Of a stretch of DNA of 64,000 nt, positions 1-8,500 are shown in pieces. A program made the translations under genes and the position numbers. This DNA comes from Streptomyces sp. SKN60 (GTDB taxonomy: Bacteria > Actinomycetota > Actinomycetes > Streptomycetales > Streptomycetaceae), in assembly GCF_026236535.1 (NCBI RefSeq), contig NZ_JAHTMW010000018.1:1-64000 (forward strand). Reading direction: 5' to 3'. The number at the start of each line of letters is the position of its first letter. The stretch's first letter is position 1. The notes under the pieces are model-generated. The model did not search any database and was not told the origin of the DNA. It saw nothing but the letters and a program-made list of their open reading frames with translations.

Positions 1-28
1 CGGCCTCGGTCACGTTCTCACTGGTCAT
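1..28 (-). CDS. Start of an unidentified gene, cut by the window edge
   Basis: Only the first nine codons are visible (reading MTSENVTEA). The reverse-strand ATG is preceded at about 8 nt by GGAGG, a strong ribosome site. An in-frame ATG five codons upstream overlaps that site and is less likely. The product cannot be named from nine residues. Confidence 0.4.
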
Positions 29-161
29 CGGTGCATCCTCCATGATCGGGAGTTACACCGAACGATTTACAGTCCCCTGTCGCGTTGGGGTGTGGCTGTC
101 CTGCTCTTGCGTTGCAAGGACTGTTCCTTTCTCGGAAGCACCCGAAGGGCACAGAGCCTCA

Positions 162-208
162 GGGCCTCCAGCCGCTCACCGCCAAGTAGTGGGCTGGGGG
201 CCCTTTTT
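162..208 (+). terminator. Rho-independent terminator with U-tract
   Basis: Twelve-bp arms pair (162-173 with 192-203, one G-U pair) and are followed directly by TTTTT at 204-208. A U-tract is uncommon in this GC-rich DNA, so the + strand orientation is fairly clear. No convincing + strand gene lies upstream of it; it may end a short untranslated RNA. Confidence 0.55.
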
Positions 209-1039
209 GGGCGCTCAGCCATGAGCGGGCGAGAGGCGCAGGCGATACAACCCCTTCCGGAAAGTCTCTTTGCTTCTTCGGTGTCGCCACCGTCACAGCC
301 GTAGTCCTGCGGGGCGTCCCGCCCTATGAAATTGAACTCTAAGGCCTTTTGGCCTTCTGCTCGCCACAATCACACGCAGTGCACGGTGAATTCCTGTGAA
401 CATCACGCCCGATCGCGGTCAGCGGTGGTCTCCGTTCGCCTGAATGGCCATCACCCCTTTGAATGCAAGGCCGGAAGGGGAGGTTCATGGGGTACGGGGC
501 TCGGAGGGGGCGACGTAGGTCGAAGCGTCGGCGCGGCGCTGTGCTGCGCCGATCGCGTTCGGCGTCCGCCTCGCAGGCCGCTCCGTCGTGACGCCGGAAC
601 GCCCGTGTGCGGGCGGGGGGCCATCCCCGCGGGTACCGGGAGCATAGGTGGAATCGACTCTGCCACGTGGGTACCCGGGCTTGGGCACGGGGCCTGGCGC
701 CCGCAGGGCCTGCTCCTCGGTGGCCGGACGGACTGTGCGTACCGGGCCACGTCGTCCTGGCGCCGCTTCGCCTCCCCGAATTACCTCCTGCTGCTGGAGT
801 CGAGCACCCGCATGTGTACGTCCTTCGCCTCCACCGCTCCGTGCACCGCCAGGTCGGCGAGACGAACGGCATCGTCACCCGTTCCAGTTCGTCCAGCGCA
901 CAAGGCAGACGGTGGAGCCCCGCACACCGACAGGTCCAACGCCTGTGCACGGTGCCCCACACAACGGCTGGCAAATCGTGTCGCCCAAGCAGGCGATGAA
1001 GCGGTGCGCAGGACCGCGATCGGGTCCTGTGCACCGACG
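209..1039. other. Stretch without a supportable gene
   Basis: Several long overlapping reading frames exist on both strands but are rich in Arg, Pro and Ser and lack domain-like composition. A short reverse frame near 785-880 reads like former coding sequence (DAVRLADLAVHGAVEA) but is broken on both sides. A CRISPR-like repeat lies at 618-645. Confidence 0.5.
618..645 (+). CRISPR. Isolated type I-E-like CRISPR repeat
   Basis: The 28-nt unit matches the pattern GG-CCATCCCCGCG plus a GGGAGCA end that recurs in this window. No second copy lies at a 60-61 bp distance, so this is an orphan repeat and not an array. Confidence 0.4.
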
Positions 1040-1467
1040 TCACTCCCCGTCCACCGAACCGTTCCGTCGGGGGTGGGACTGGCTGGGGGCACGTTTCTCC
1101 TGAGTGCCGTGGGACGTTCGGCCCTGAGCCGCATCGCACCGGCCGTCGTGTTCGTGCCGGAGGACGGGAGAGTCGAGCCAGTAGGCGCCATGCAGGCCGG
1201 CCAGGGGTGCGGTGTAGCCGCGTCTGTTCATGATCGACACAACGACAGCGGGAACGGGCCGGAACGGCGAGCCACCCTGGCGGAGCGTGGCGGATAGGAA
1301 CAGCGGCTGAAGGTCGTCGAAGAGGTCGGCCGCCGTCCGGACGGCCTGGGCTGCCGCGTCGGCCCAGGCAAGAACGATTATGGGTACGGCGCGGGAAAGC
1401 CCGGGACGGATGCCGCACAGGCCGAATCCCTCAGGAAGCTCCGAGGTGGCGGGTTCATCCGGGCACT
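1040..1467 (-). pseudogene. Fragment of an unidentified protein gene
   Basis: One reverse frame is open from just after a TGA near 1468 down to 1040 and has natural-looking composition in its first two thirds, including IIVLAWADAAAQAVRTAADL and then PFRPVPAVVVSIMNRRGY. There is no plausible start codon or ribosome site at its head, and the last third becomes Arg/Ser-rich, which suggests a further frameshift. I do not recognise the family. Confidence 0.35.
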
Positions 1468-1536
1468 GTCAGAGGTGCATGGTTGGGTGAGCGCGATCGG
1501 ATCCTCGAATGAGGACTGACACGAGAAGGCGGAGTC

Positions 1537-1905
1537 ATGGGGCGTGTGACGCTCGACCTGCCGGCACTCATGCAGTTGCGGGGCCCCTGGGCGGCGTTCG
1601 GGGCGGTGTGCGCGGCACGTGGGTGGGGGGTCGCATGTGCTGTGCCCGCGGGCCGGTCTGGCATTTCGACGACGGCGGCGAGAAGGGGCTGGACCTGCAC
1701 CACCTCGGCGCCGGCCGAGCGGTCATCGTAAGCAACGACCATGAGTATGCGGGCATGTACCACTGCCCCGCGGCTGAGGAATTCGGCGAGAACGAGACCG
1801 ACCGCCTCGCCGGGGCACCTGACTGGTGGCGATCTGTGGTGTCGCAGACGTTGGCAGCCGGGCAGTTCGTGGGCTTCGCCTACGGCTTCGACGGTCTGGT
1901 CGTCA
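1537..1905 (+). pseudogene. Frameshifted hypothetical gene
   Basis: An ATG at 1537 opens MGRVTLDLPALMQLRGPW. The natural-looking continuation lies in another + frame: VWHFDDGGEKGLDLHHLG, then SNDHEYAGMY and ETDRLAGAPDWW. At least one frameshift between about 1600 and 1650 separates the parts. The acidic, aromatic-rich composition resembles small cytoplasmic hypothetical proteins of Streptomyces, but the function is unknown. The 3' end meets the convergent broken gene that ends at 1903. Confidence 0.4.
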
Positions 1906-2400
1906 GTGCCAGTTCTCGGCGTCGTACAGGTACAGCACCAACGCGTGTCCTTCCGAACGGGGTGCCGCGCGGGCCGGCTCGGTCGCGGCGGCGTAGTCGT
2001 AGGCGTCCTCGGCGACGGTCATGGCGGTCGGCGATCTCAGGACGCGGTATCCGCACACGCTGCGCTTCCAGTTGTCCAGGTACAGCGTCTCGCCGAACGG
2101 CTGCGCAACAGGGTCGACGCGAGGATCGCGGTACTGGAGCGGCCATTCGCGTACGAGATCACCGTGCCGGTGGACAGCCACCTTCTGAGCCCTCCGGAGG
2201 ATCTTGTAGCCATCGGGATCCACCGGTACAGGTCAGGGGCATCGAACAGCGCCGGCTCGGTGAACGCCGACGAGGGCCGGTCCCCGCCGAAGACCAGGTA
2301 CTGCGTCTCGGTCGCACGCCGTCGAAGGGGCCGATGCGGGCCGCCTCGGCCGGCGGGTAGAGCAAGTAGTCGATGCTGCGATCGTGACAGGCGCCCCGGC
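1903..2400 (-). pseudogene. Hypothetical gene broken by two frameshifts
   Basis: Three successive reverse frames join into one sensible protein: RSIDYLLYPPAEAARIGPFD, then QYLVFGGDRPSSAFTEPALF, then DPDGYKILRRAQKVAVHRHG running to LYLYDAENWH and a stop at 1903. Shifts lie near 2310 and 2220. The last segment alone could still be expressed as about 106 residues from an internal ATG at 2223. The family is not recognised. Sequencing error is an alternative to real decay, although neighbouring genes are also broken. Confidence 0.5.
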
Positions 2401-2535
2401 CGGCGAGGAGCCGTCCACGCGGAGCCCGCCGACGCGGCGTGGGCGGGGGTGGACGTCTCGGGGATGCCGTGGTGGCGCGCCTGGCGGAGCCGTTCCGCTG
2501 CGACGGGACGGCTTTGCCGCAGGCCTTCCGCACGT

Positions 2536-2934
2536 TCAGGATCCGGATCCTGACTGCTGTGCGTCCCAGCGCGCTCGGCTGGCTGCGATGCCGGCTCGGT
2601 GCTCCTCCGCCCAGTCGGCGAGTGACCGGAGCGGGACGGTCAGGGAGTGGCCTGTGGCGCTGAGCGCGTACTCGACGCGGGGAGGGCGCAGGTCGATGAC
2701 GGTGCGGGTGATCAGCCCGTCGCGCTCGAGTCGTTGAAGGGTGAGCGTCAGCATGCGCTGGGAGATGCCGTCGATCGCTCGCTGCAGGGCTCGGAACCGA
2801 TAGGGCTCACGGGCCAGCGCTGCCACGACCAGGATCGACCACTTGTCTCCGACTCGTTCGAGGACGTCCTTGAGTGAACAGTCCTCGGTGCGGAAGCGCG
2901 CGGGGACGGTTACGCCCGTGTGCCTATCGGTCAT
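2536..2934 (-). CDS. HxlR-family transcriptional regulator
   Basis: A 132-residue winged-helix regulator of the HxlR type. The hallmark segment is CSLKDVLERVGDKWSILVVA (Cys near residue 16), followed by RFRALQRAIDGISQRMLTLT and LERDGLITR, the recognition and wing regions. The ATG at 2934 is preferred because family members start 10-25 residues before the conserved Cys; an upstream in-frame start would add a non-family tail. It is divergent from the oxidoreductase at 3012 and probably controls it through the shared 77-bp interval. HxlR proteins often sense electrophiles or redox state. Confidence 0.85.
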   Translation of the reverse strand: MTDRHTGVTVPARFRTEDCSLKDVLERVGDKWSILVVAALAREPYRFRALQRAIDGISQRMLTLTLQRLERDGLITRTVIDLRPPRVEYALSATGHSLTVPLRSLADWAEEHRAGIAASRARWDAQQSGSGS

Positions 2935-2960
2935 CGAAGTGCCTTCTGTCGCCGAGGATG

Positions 2961-2999
2961 CATGGTTACTACTTTCGTGCTGGTAATCAACCATAACCA
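2961..2999. promoter_or_regulatory. Inverted repeats in the divergent HxlR/oxidoreductase interval
   Basis: TGGTTA at 2963-2968 pairs with TAACCA at 2994-2999, and an inner TTAC/GTAA pair lies between them. The AT-rich stretch sits between two divergent starts, as expected for an HxlR operator overlapping both promoters. Confidence 0.35.
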
Positions 3000-3011
3000 C
3001 GGAGGGACGTC

Positions 3012-3650
3012 ATGAAGGCAGGCATTCTCGGCACCGGGCGCATGGGGCGGGCACTCGCTGAGCTCCTGCGGGCAGCCGGCCACGAGGTCGTCCTCGGATC
3101 CCGGACTCCGGACGACGCTCCCGTTCCGGCGATCGGGTCGGCCGAGGCCGTCGAGCGAAGCGACGTCGTCCTCGTCGCCCTTCCGCACGTAGCGATCGAG
3201 CCCAACATCGACCTGCTGAGCACCATCGCTCCGGGCACGATTGTCATCGACCTGGCCAACGCAGTCCGTGTCGTGGACGGACGGATCCGGTCGGCCCTCG
3301 ACGAGCCTCACGGACGGTGGATGGCGGACCTCCTGTCGCACACGAAGGTGGCCCGCGCCTTCACCCACGTCCCTGACGAGTTGCTGGTGAGCCGTGCGAC
3401 GCGCCAGCCGGACACCTGGGCTGTCGCCGTGGCGGCCGACGACGATGACGCACTCTCGATCGCCGGTGAACTGGTGCGCTCAGCCCGGTACCTACCAGTC
3501 CCCGTGGGCGATCTCGACCACTCGGCAGTCCTCGACCCCGGCGGTCCGCTGTTCGCGAACCTGTACCTGCCCGGGGACATGCAGGACCTGCTCAGCCGGA
3601 AGGACTCCTGGAAAGAGGCATCCGCCTGTCCCGCCATTCCCGGCGTGTGA
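3012..3650 (+). CDS. NADP-binding F420-dependent oxidoreductase-like protein
   Basis: A 212-residue protein with an N-terminal Rossmann fold: MKAGILGTGRMGRALAELL carries GxGxxG, followed by VVLGSRTPDD, where Ser-Arg suggests NADP(H) preference. The layout matches NADPH-dependent F420 reductase-like proteins and related Rossmann reductases; the true substrate is unknown. A GGAGGG site lies 6-8 nt before the ATG. Divergent HxlR control suggests an inducible redox or detoxification role. Confidence 0.8.
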   Translation: MKAGILGTGRMGRALAELLRAAGHEVVLGSRTPDDAPVPAIGSAEAVERSDVVLVALPHVAIEPNIDLLSTIAPGTIVIDLANAVRVVDGRIRSALDEPHGRWMADLLSHTKVARAFTHVPDELLVSRATRQPDTWAVAVAADDDDALSIAGELVRSARYLPVPVGDLDHSAVLDPGGPLFANLYLPGDMQDLLSRKDSWKEASACPAIPGV

Positions 3651-3728
3651 CACAGCGACTGCGTACGTGACAGCCCGGACATTCGATCCGATGGCGACGT
3701 GGCCGAAGGCGCGACCCGGTCGCTTCCC

Positions 3729-3762
3729 ACCGCCCGGTCGCGTAGAGATGCGTCCGGGCGGT
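3729..3762. terminator. Hairpin between convergent genes
   Basis: Perfect 9-bp arms ACCGCCCGG (3729-3737) and CCGGGCGGT (3754-3762) around a 16-nt loop. It lies between the + strand oxidoreductase and the - strand lipoprotein gene and can serve both. Confidence 0.6.
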
Positions 3763-3775
3763 GGTTGGTGGCTGG

Positions 3776-4267
3776 TCAGGATGCGGGGCAGAGCGTCTTG
3801 CGCAGTCCGATGTTGATGTGCTTCCCGGCGTCATCGGTCAGCTTGTTTCCGTCGTACGAGAACTGCTGTGCGGCGGCGTGATCCGGGTTGGCCACACCGC
3901 TGTCGAGGGCGGCGCACTGCTTGCGAGCCGCGTCGACGGCCTTGTCCTCGTCGTGGACGAGACCGGCGTCGACGTCGAAGAGGGCTGCGAGGACGGCGTC
4001 CCGCTCGGCGCCGGTGGGCTCGGGCGGCAGGCCCGCGTCCTTGGTGGAGTCCTGCGCCGGGGTACTGCTGGGGGTCGGAGCACTCGAAGCCGCTGGCGCA
4101 CTGCTCGTGGCGGCCCCGGTGGCCGGAGCGCTCGACGTCTCGGGCGCGGCGCTCACGGTGGTGCCGGCAGTGGCATCGGCCTTGCTGTCGCTGGTGTTGT
4201 CGTCGCAGCCGACGAGGGTAAGGGCGAGCGCGGCGACGACGGCGGCAGTGGTGATTCGGATACGCAT
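3776..4267 (-). CDS. Small DUF-like lipoprotein
   Basis: A 163-residue exported lipoprotein. The first 21 residues form a signal peptide ending in the lipobox LVGC. A Ser/Ala/Pro/Thr-rich spacer follows (about residues 30-80), typical of a surface tether. The last 80 residues form a compact domain with two cysteines (KQCAALDSG and the C-terminal TLCPAS). AGAAGGAA precedes the ATG. This is a common Streptomyces arrangement with no known function. Confidence 0.8.
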   Translation of the reverse strand: MRIRITTAAVVAALALTLVGCDDNTSDSKADATAGTTVSAAPETSSAPATGAATSSAPAASSAPTPSSTPAQDSTKDAGLPPEPTGAERDAVLAALFDVDAGLVHDEDKAVDAARKQCAALDSGVANPDHAAAQQFSYDGNKLTDDAGKHINIGLRKTLCPAS

Positions 4268-4745
4268 GGTTCCTTCTGGTGGAGTGGTTCGGTAGGTGTA
4301 TCGGGGCGGGGACGGCATCAAGCCGGCAACGGTGCTGTGGCATGCCCCGGACGGGTTGGCAGCGCCCCGTCGCCTCCGGCCGACGGCGATGCCGTATATC
4401 CAGGGCGAGGTCGGCGTCGGGAATGCGCTTCGTGATTCGGGTTGTCGGGCCCTGGAGGGAGACGGTCGGGGGATGTCCCGCTGCCCGGCCGTCGGCGCGT
4501 TGGGAGCCCGCTCGTCAGTGCGGGAACCGTTCGATGGGAGCCTCTCGTCGGGATGGATGGCGAACTCCGCCGCGCAGGTCGGCTGGCATGGACACGGCAT
4601 AATGTCGCTGCTCAGCAGCGGGCTGCCCTTCGGCGTGCGCGGGCATGAGACGGCCGTGCCGGGTCCAATGCCCCTGTGGTGTGAGGTGAGTTGTGAGAGT
4701 GCGGATCGTCGTGGGATCTGGTGGACGCAGACGGGGGCCAGCCTG
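4268..4745. other. Upstream region without a supportable gene
   Basis: The AraC frame stays open through here, but this part has no domain-like sequence and no ribosome site, and the reverse frames look like antisense. It presumably carries the divergent promoters of the lipoprotein and AraC genes. Confidence 0.45.
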
Positions 4746-5855
4746 ATGAACGCGGTCCTGGACACCTCGCTCGTGCCGCAGCAGGACCGGGAGGAGATCC
4801 TCCGCACGGCGTTGTGGGAGTCCTTCGTGCGCGTCGACATCGATCACCATCGGCCGGCCGGGGACATCTCCGCCCGCATGGGGATCAGCGCCGTCGGGTC
4901 GATCGGGATCTGCTCGGCGCAGTCGACCGCGGTCACGGTGCGCCGGACGGCTCGGCTCGCCCGCGGGGACGATGAACCGGTGATCTTCGTCGGTCTGCAG
5001 ATGACCGGGACCAGCCTGGTGGAGCAGCACGGCCGCCAGTCCGTGCTGCGGCCGGGGAGCCTTGCGGTGTACGAGTCGATCGCGCCGTACACCCTGCATT
5101 TCGGCCAGGCCCTCGACCAGCACTTCCTGCGCATCCCCCGCTCGGTTCTCGCTCTGCCCGACCGGGCCCTGCGCGATGTCGCCGCGACCTCGCTCGGCTC
5201 CGACAACCCCCTCTCCCGCCTTGCCTTCACGTACTTCTCCGAGCTGGCGGTCAGCCAGGACCTGCGGGACGGCGTGTTCTCCGAAGCGATCGTCCAGCCG
5301 AGCATCGAGCTCCTGCGCGCGGTCGTGACCTCGCAGCTCGGTGCCTCCCATCTGCATCGGGCGGCGATGGAGAATTCGCTCGGTCTGCGGATCACCCAGT
5401 ACATACGCCGCCATCTGCCCGATCCGACTCTGTCCGCCGCACGGATCGCCGCCGCGCACGGCATCTCGGTCCGGCATCTCTACACGGTGCTGGCCCAGTC
5501 GGGGATCAGCCTCGGTGACTGGGTCCGCTCCCAGCGCCTGGCAGAGTGCAGAAAAGAGCTGGCCGGCCCGGGCGGGCGAACCCGGACCATCGCGGGCATC
5601 GCCCGGAGCTGGGGCTTCATGGACCCCACCCACTTCAGCAAGGTGTTCAAGCAGACGTACGGGATCACGCCGCGGGCCTGGCGGGAACAACACCACCCCG
5701 CACCGTCGCGGCGCAGGGGCACGGCTCGGGACGCGCGGTCGACGGACGGGTCCTTATGCGGTGGTCACCGGTCGATCCGTGTCCGGCCCCTCCCCCGCGG
5801 GGGCCGGACACGGTGTGGGCTCACACCGCGAATGCGGCGCACGCGTCGCGGCTGA
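4746..5855 (+). CDS. AraC-family transcriptional regulator
   Basis: From the ATG at 4746 the protein is 369 residues. Residues about 30-200 match the AraC-binding-like domain (PVIFVGLQMTGTSLVEQHGR, then LRPGSLAVYESIAPY). A double helix-turn-helix follows at about 225-315 (SAARIAAAHGISVRHLYTVL, then IAGIARSWGFMDPTHFSKVF). Family members normally end soon after PRAWRE. Here the frame continues about 53 residues of Arg-rich sequence, passes through a strong hairpin at 5777-5813 and ends inside the convergent gene. The true 3' end may have been altered. The start is uncertain because the open frame extends further upstream. Confidence 0.8.
   Translation: MNAVLDTSLVPQQDREEILRTALWESFVRVDIDHHRPAGDISARMGISAVGSIGICSAQSTAVTVRRTARLARGDDEPVIFVGLQMTGTSLVEQHGRQSVLRPGSLAVYESIAPYTLHFGQALDQHFLRIPRSVLALPDRALRDVAATSLGSDNPLSRLAFTYFSELAVSQDLRDGVFSEAIVQPSIELLRAVVTSQLGASHLHRAAMENSLGLRITQYIRRHLPDPTLSAARIAAAHGISVRHLYTVLAQSGISLGDWVRSQRLAECRKELAGPGGRTRTIAGIARSWGFMDPTHFSKVFKQTYGITPRAWREQHHPAPSRRRGTARDARSTDGSLCGGHRSIRVRPLPRGGRTRCGLTPRMRRTRRG
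5777..5813. terminator. Very strong hairpin inside the AraC tail
   Basis: Perfect 14-bp arms (5777-5790 and 5800-5813) enclose a 9-nt loop. It sits just before the stop of the - strand gene ending at 5821, so it may end that transcript as well as the AraC one, although the AraC reading frame runs through it. Confidence 0.7.
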
Positions 5856-6294
5856 CCCAGCGGTGCGAACCGATCGAGTTGTTGACGGTGCCGAACCTCG
5901 GATCTTCGAACCAGTAGTCGTCCCGGAGGTCGGAGGCGTATCCCTCGGATCGCAGCAGGCAGATTTGGTGGTTGTAGTCGAAGGTGCCGAAGGCTCCGGG
6001 GAAGAACTGCACCTCCGAGTAGTTGCCCTTGTTGAGGATCGAACTTGCCTTGTAGGCGTCGTCGGTCTGGAACTTGCCGGAGCTGTCATTCCAGTTGAGG
6101 TCGTTGTCGCTGGCCGACCCGAGGACGGTTCCGTCGCAGTTGACGCCGTCGTAGGCTGCCATGTAGCCGCTGGCGATGCCCGCGTAGTTGTCGGAGCACG
6201 TGCCGGCGGTGGCGGCGGAAGCGCTGGGCGAGGTTCCGAATATCGCGACGGCCGACAGGGCCGTCGCGGCGGCGACGAACGAGATTCTGCGCAT
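5821..6294 (-). CDS. Small secreted protein, possibly peptidase inhibitor I36-like
   Basis: 157 residues with a signal peptide (about 1-28, ending ASA). The mature part has four cysteines and aromatic and acidic patches (SEVQFFPGAFGTFDYNHQIC, DDYWFEDPRFG). This size and pattern recall the beta/gamma-crystallin-like secreted proteins annotated as peptidase inhibitor family I36, but I see no decisive motif. CTGGAG lies upstream of the ATG. It is a single gene facing AraC. Confidence 0.65.
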   Translation of the reverse strand: MRRISFVAAATALSAVAIFGTSPSASAATAGTCSDNYAGIASGYMAAYDGVNCDGTVLGSASDNDLNWNDSSGKFQTDDAYKASSILNKGNYSEVQFFPGAFGTFDYNHQICLLRSEGYASDLRDDYWFEDPRFGTVNNSIGSHRWVSRDACAAFAV

Positions 6295-6362
6295 GCTGAA
6301 CTCCAGATTTCGGTAAGGGGCGTGTGCTCACCGGCGCGGACGTATGCCGGCCGGGGTCTGGA

Positions 6363-7259
6363 TCAGGACAGGACTTCCCGGGCCTGCCGCAGGGCGAACA
6401 GGCGCATCTTGCGGTAGTCGTCCCACTGCTTGGGGTAGGGCTTCGCGGCCTGGGCCCGGTATCCCTCCTCCAGGGAGCGGGCGGTTTCGGCCAGTGAGGA
6501 CTGCTTGGCGCAGGTCGCCTCGGTGACCGCGAGCTTCTTGTCGAAGGCGTCGGCCTTTGCGACCGGCATGTCCTGGATGGCGGTCTGCCGCGCCTCGCGG
6601 AGCTTCTCGGGAGTGTCGAACGGGCGCCCTGCCGCCTTCATGCAGCGCGCCCACCGCCCGAGCGCCGTGGTGAACCGCTTGTCCCTGCGCAGGTCCTGGG
6701 AGTAGAGGGGGAGGAGATTCTCCACGGTCCGGCTGGACTTGTACCAGGTTTCGGCGTCTCCGTAGAGCTTGCCGCGCGCCTCGTTGGTGCAGCCGCCACG
6801 CGGGTAGCTCAGGGTGCCGTGGCCACCGGGCACCTTCACCTCCATCCGGTCATCGGGGTCACCTTCGAATGCTTTGCTGTAGGCGATGCGGGCCGGCCGG
6901 TCGAGCTTGTTCTGGAAAAGGATGGTCGGGTGGGAAGAGCGGATCTTCGCACCCAGGTCGTCGAAGACACGGCCGTAGCCGTACTTCGCCGCCCAGCGGA
7001 CGTCGTCGATGACGAAGGAGCCGTTCTTGCGCTCGTCGACACTCGGAACCGGGAACTCCCAGTACGGGAGGTGCCGGCCGTCCATGCACTGCTTGATGAG
7101 CTTCTGCTCCGCACGCTCGATCTCGATCGCCTCCGGCAAGGTGAGATCCCGTACCTCCGTGTCGGAGACGCTCTCCCACGCCGGCGGCCCGTCGGCGCAG
7201 CCGGTCGCGCTGCAGAGGGTCGCCATCAGCAGCAGGGTCGCGGATGCCTTTCGCCGCAT
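6363..7259 (-). CDS. Exported lipoprotein, unknown function
   Basis: 298 residues starting at MRRKASATLLLMATLCS with a lipobox ending ATGC. The open frame extends 53 codons further upstream, but that extension lacks a signal and is rejected. The mature protein has paired cysteines (KQCMDG, GGCTNE, ARCMKA, ATCAKQ) and long charged helices, ending in a LRQAREVLS tail. This type is often found near secreted or signalling genes in Streptomyces; no function can be assigned. Confidence 0.75.
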   Translation of the reverse strand: MRRKASATLLLMATLCSATGCADGPPAWESVSDTEVRDLTLPEAIEIERAEQKLIKQCMDGRHLPYWEFPVPSVDERKNGSFVIDDVRWAAKYGYGRVFDDLGAKIRSSHPTILFQNKLDRPARIAYSKAFEGDPDDRMEVKVPGGHGTLSYPRGGCTNEARGKLYGDAETWYKSSRTVENLLPLYSQDLRRDKRFTTALGRWARCMKAAGRPFDTPEKLREARQTAIQDMPVAKADAFDKKLAVTEATCAKQSSLAETARSLEEGYRAQAAKPYPKQWDDYRKMRLFALRQAREVLS

Positions 7260-7652
7260 AGAGGTCGCGCCTTTCGATGGTTCCGGGGGGCGGGCACGAT
7301 CACCTGCGGTGAGCTCGCAGCTCCAGGTCATGCGCGCCGAGAAGTGCGCTGCCGGCCGGGATGGCGGTGCGCCGCACACCGCGAGAGTAGAAGCCGAAAC
7401 GGGCCCGGACTTGGCCATGCGTGCACAGAACTTGGTGCATCGTGCGAGCCGTCGCCGCTCTGCGCGGCCCGGGCCCTGTCCGTGCGCATCGAGCAGCGCT
7501 CCGCCGCCGCGTCTTCCCCGTTGAGTGCTCCGGCCAGGACTCCACGGACGGGTGGTTTCCCCAGGTCGGGGCTTGATCGTTTCTTGATGGGGAAGCCACT
7601 GCCGGTACTTGGGCGGAGTGAGCCCCTGTCACCGAGATGAGGGAGATGCCGA
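7260..7652. other. Intergenic region
   Basis: About 390 bp between divergent genes with no convincing coding frame. It should hold both promoters. The segment TGATCGTTTCTTGATGG near 7574 faintly resembles the IS5 end found at 19993, but is too short to call. Confidence 0.4.
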
Positions 7653-8222
7653 GTGGACTGGTCGTTGTCCCGTCCCGCGATCGTGTGCCGTGTGTGCACG
7701 GGCAGGAAGACCGACGTCGTCGCGGTTGAGGGACGCCAAGTCCTGAGGTGTCGGCACTGCAGGAGGACCTGGCGGCCCTACGACACGGCTCCTTCGCCCG
7801 CCCCGGACTACCGCACCGCCTACAGGATCGCCCCGCCGGAACGCGACGAGGACGAGACGCTTTCGGCGCTGGAGACAGCGGCAGCGAAGCCGGTGGGGCA
7901 GCGTCACCCGGACCCGGCAGCCCGCCGTCTCCTTCTGCTGCGCCGGGCCGCACTCGCCGACCGCCGCGCCTACGCCACCGAACTGGAGCATCTGCGCGGA
8001 GGTGCGACAGTCGCACAGGCCGCGTACGCCCAGGAACACGCCGACGCAGCCGCAGAAACGTTACGCGCCTTCGACGTGAACACCGACAACGTCTACGCCG
8101 CTGGCGTCATCCGGGCGGAACATCCGATCTGGGACGACGAACCCGACGCCGGCCGGGCCTACGTCCGGCAGGAATACGCGGAGTGGACCCGCGCCGAGCG
8201 CGCCCGGCCCTCAACAAGCTGA
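7653..8222 (+). CDS. Zinc-ribbon hypothetical protein
   Basis: 189 residues from a GTG start with GAGGGAG 8-15 nt upstream. Residues 12-36 contain CRVC and CRHC pairs, a zinc-ribbon spacing. The remaining part is helical and charged (LEHLRGGATVAQAAYAQEHA). It could be a small nucleic-acid or protein-binding factor. No neighbour is co-transcribed. Confidence 0.65.
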   Translation: MDWSLSRPAIVCRVCTGRKTDVVAVEGRQVLRCRHCRRTWRPYDTAPSPAPDYRTAYRIAPPERDEDETLSALETAAAKPVGQRHPDPAARRLLLLRRAALADRRAYATELEHLRGGATVAQAAYAQEHADAAAETLRAFDVNTDNVYAAGVIRAEHPIWDDEPDAGRAYVRQEYAEWTRAERARPSTS

Positions 8223-8500
8223 CAGTGCTACGCCGACGCTTCCCGTGCGGCCCTTCCATGTACGCATGTCCTGGGTCTGCCTGCCTGTGGCGACTACCTG
8301 AGGGGCTGCCGGATTGGGTTTGACCCTGGTCGAGCGTGAACCGCTGTTATTGGGCGACGCCGTCGCGGGGAAGCGACCAGGGCCGCGGACCGGCTGCACG
8401 GACTGCCGGCCCAGCCTGGGCCGCTCGGTACCGGGCGCGTTCGGCCGGCGGAGACCGGCGACCGGGCGGGTCGAGGAACTCCTGGAGGCCCGCCGGTGTT

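Noticed and set aside
326..1418. Long frames on both strands in the first 1.4 kb
   Set aside because: Composition is that of random GC-rich DNA; only 1040-1467 on the reverse strand looks like former coding sequence.
7574..7592. Possible IS5-type end in an intergenic region
   Set aside because: Only about 11 bases resemble the end at 19993, with no partner and no transposase nearby.
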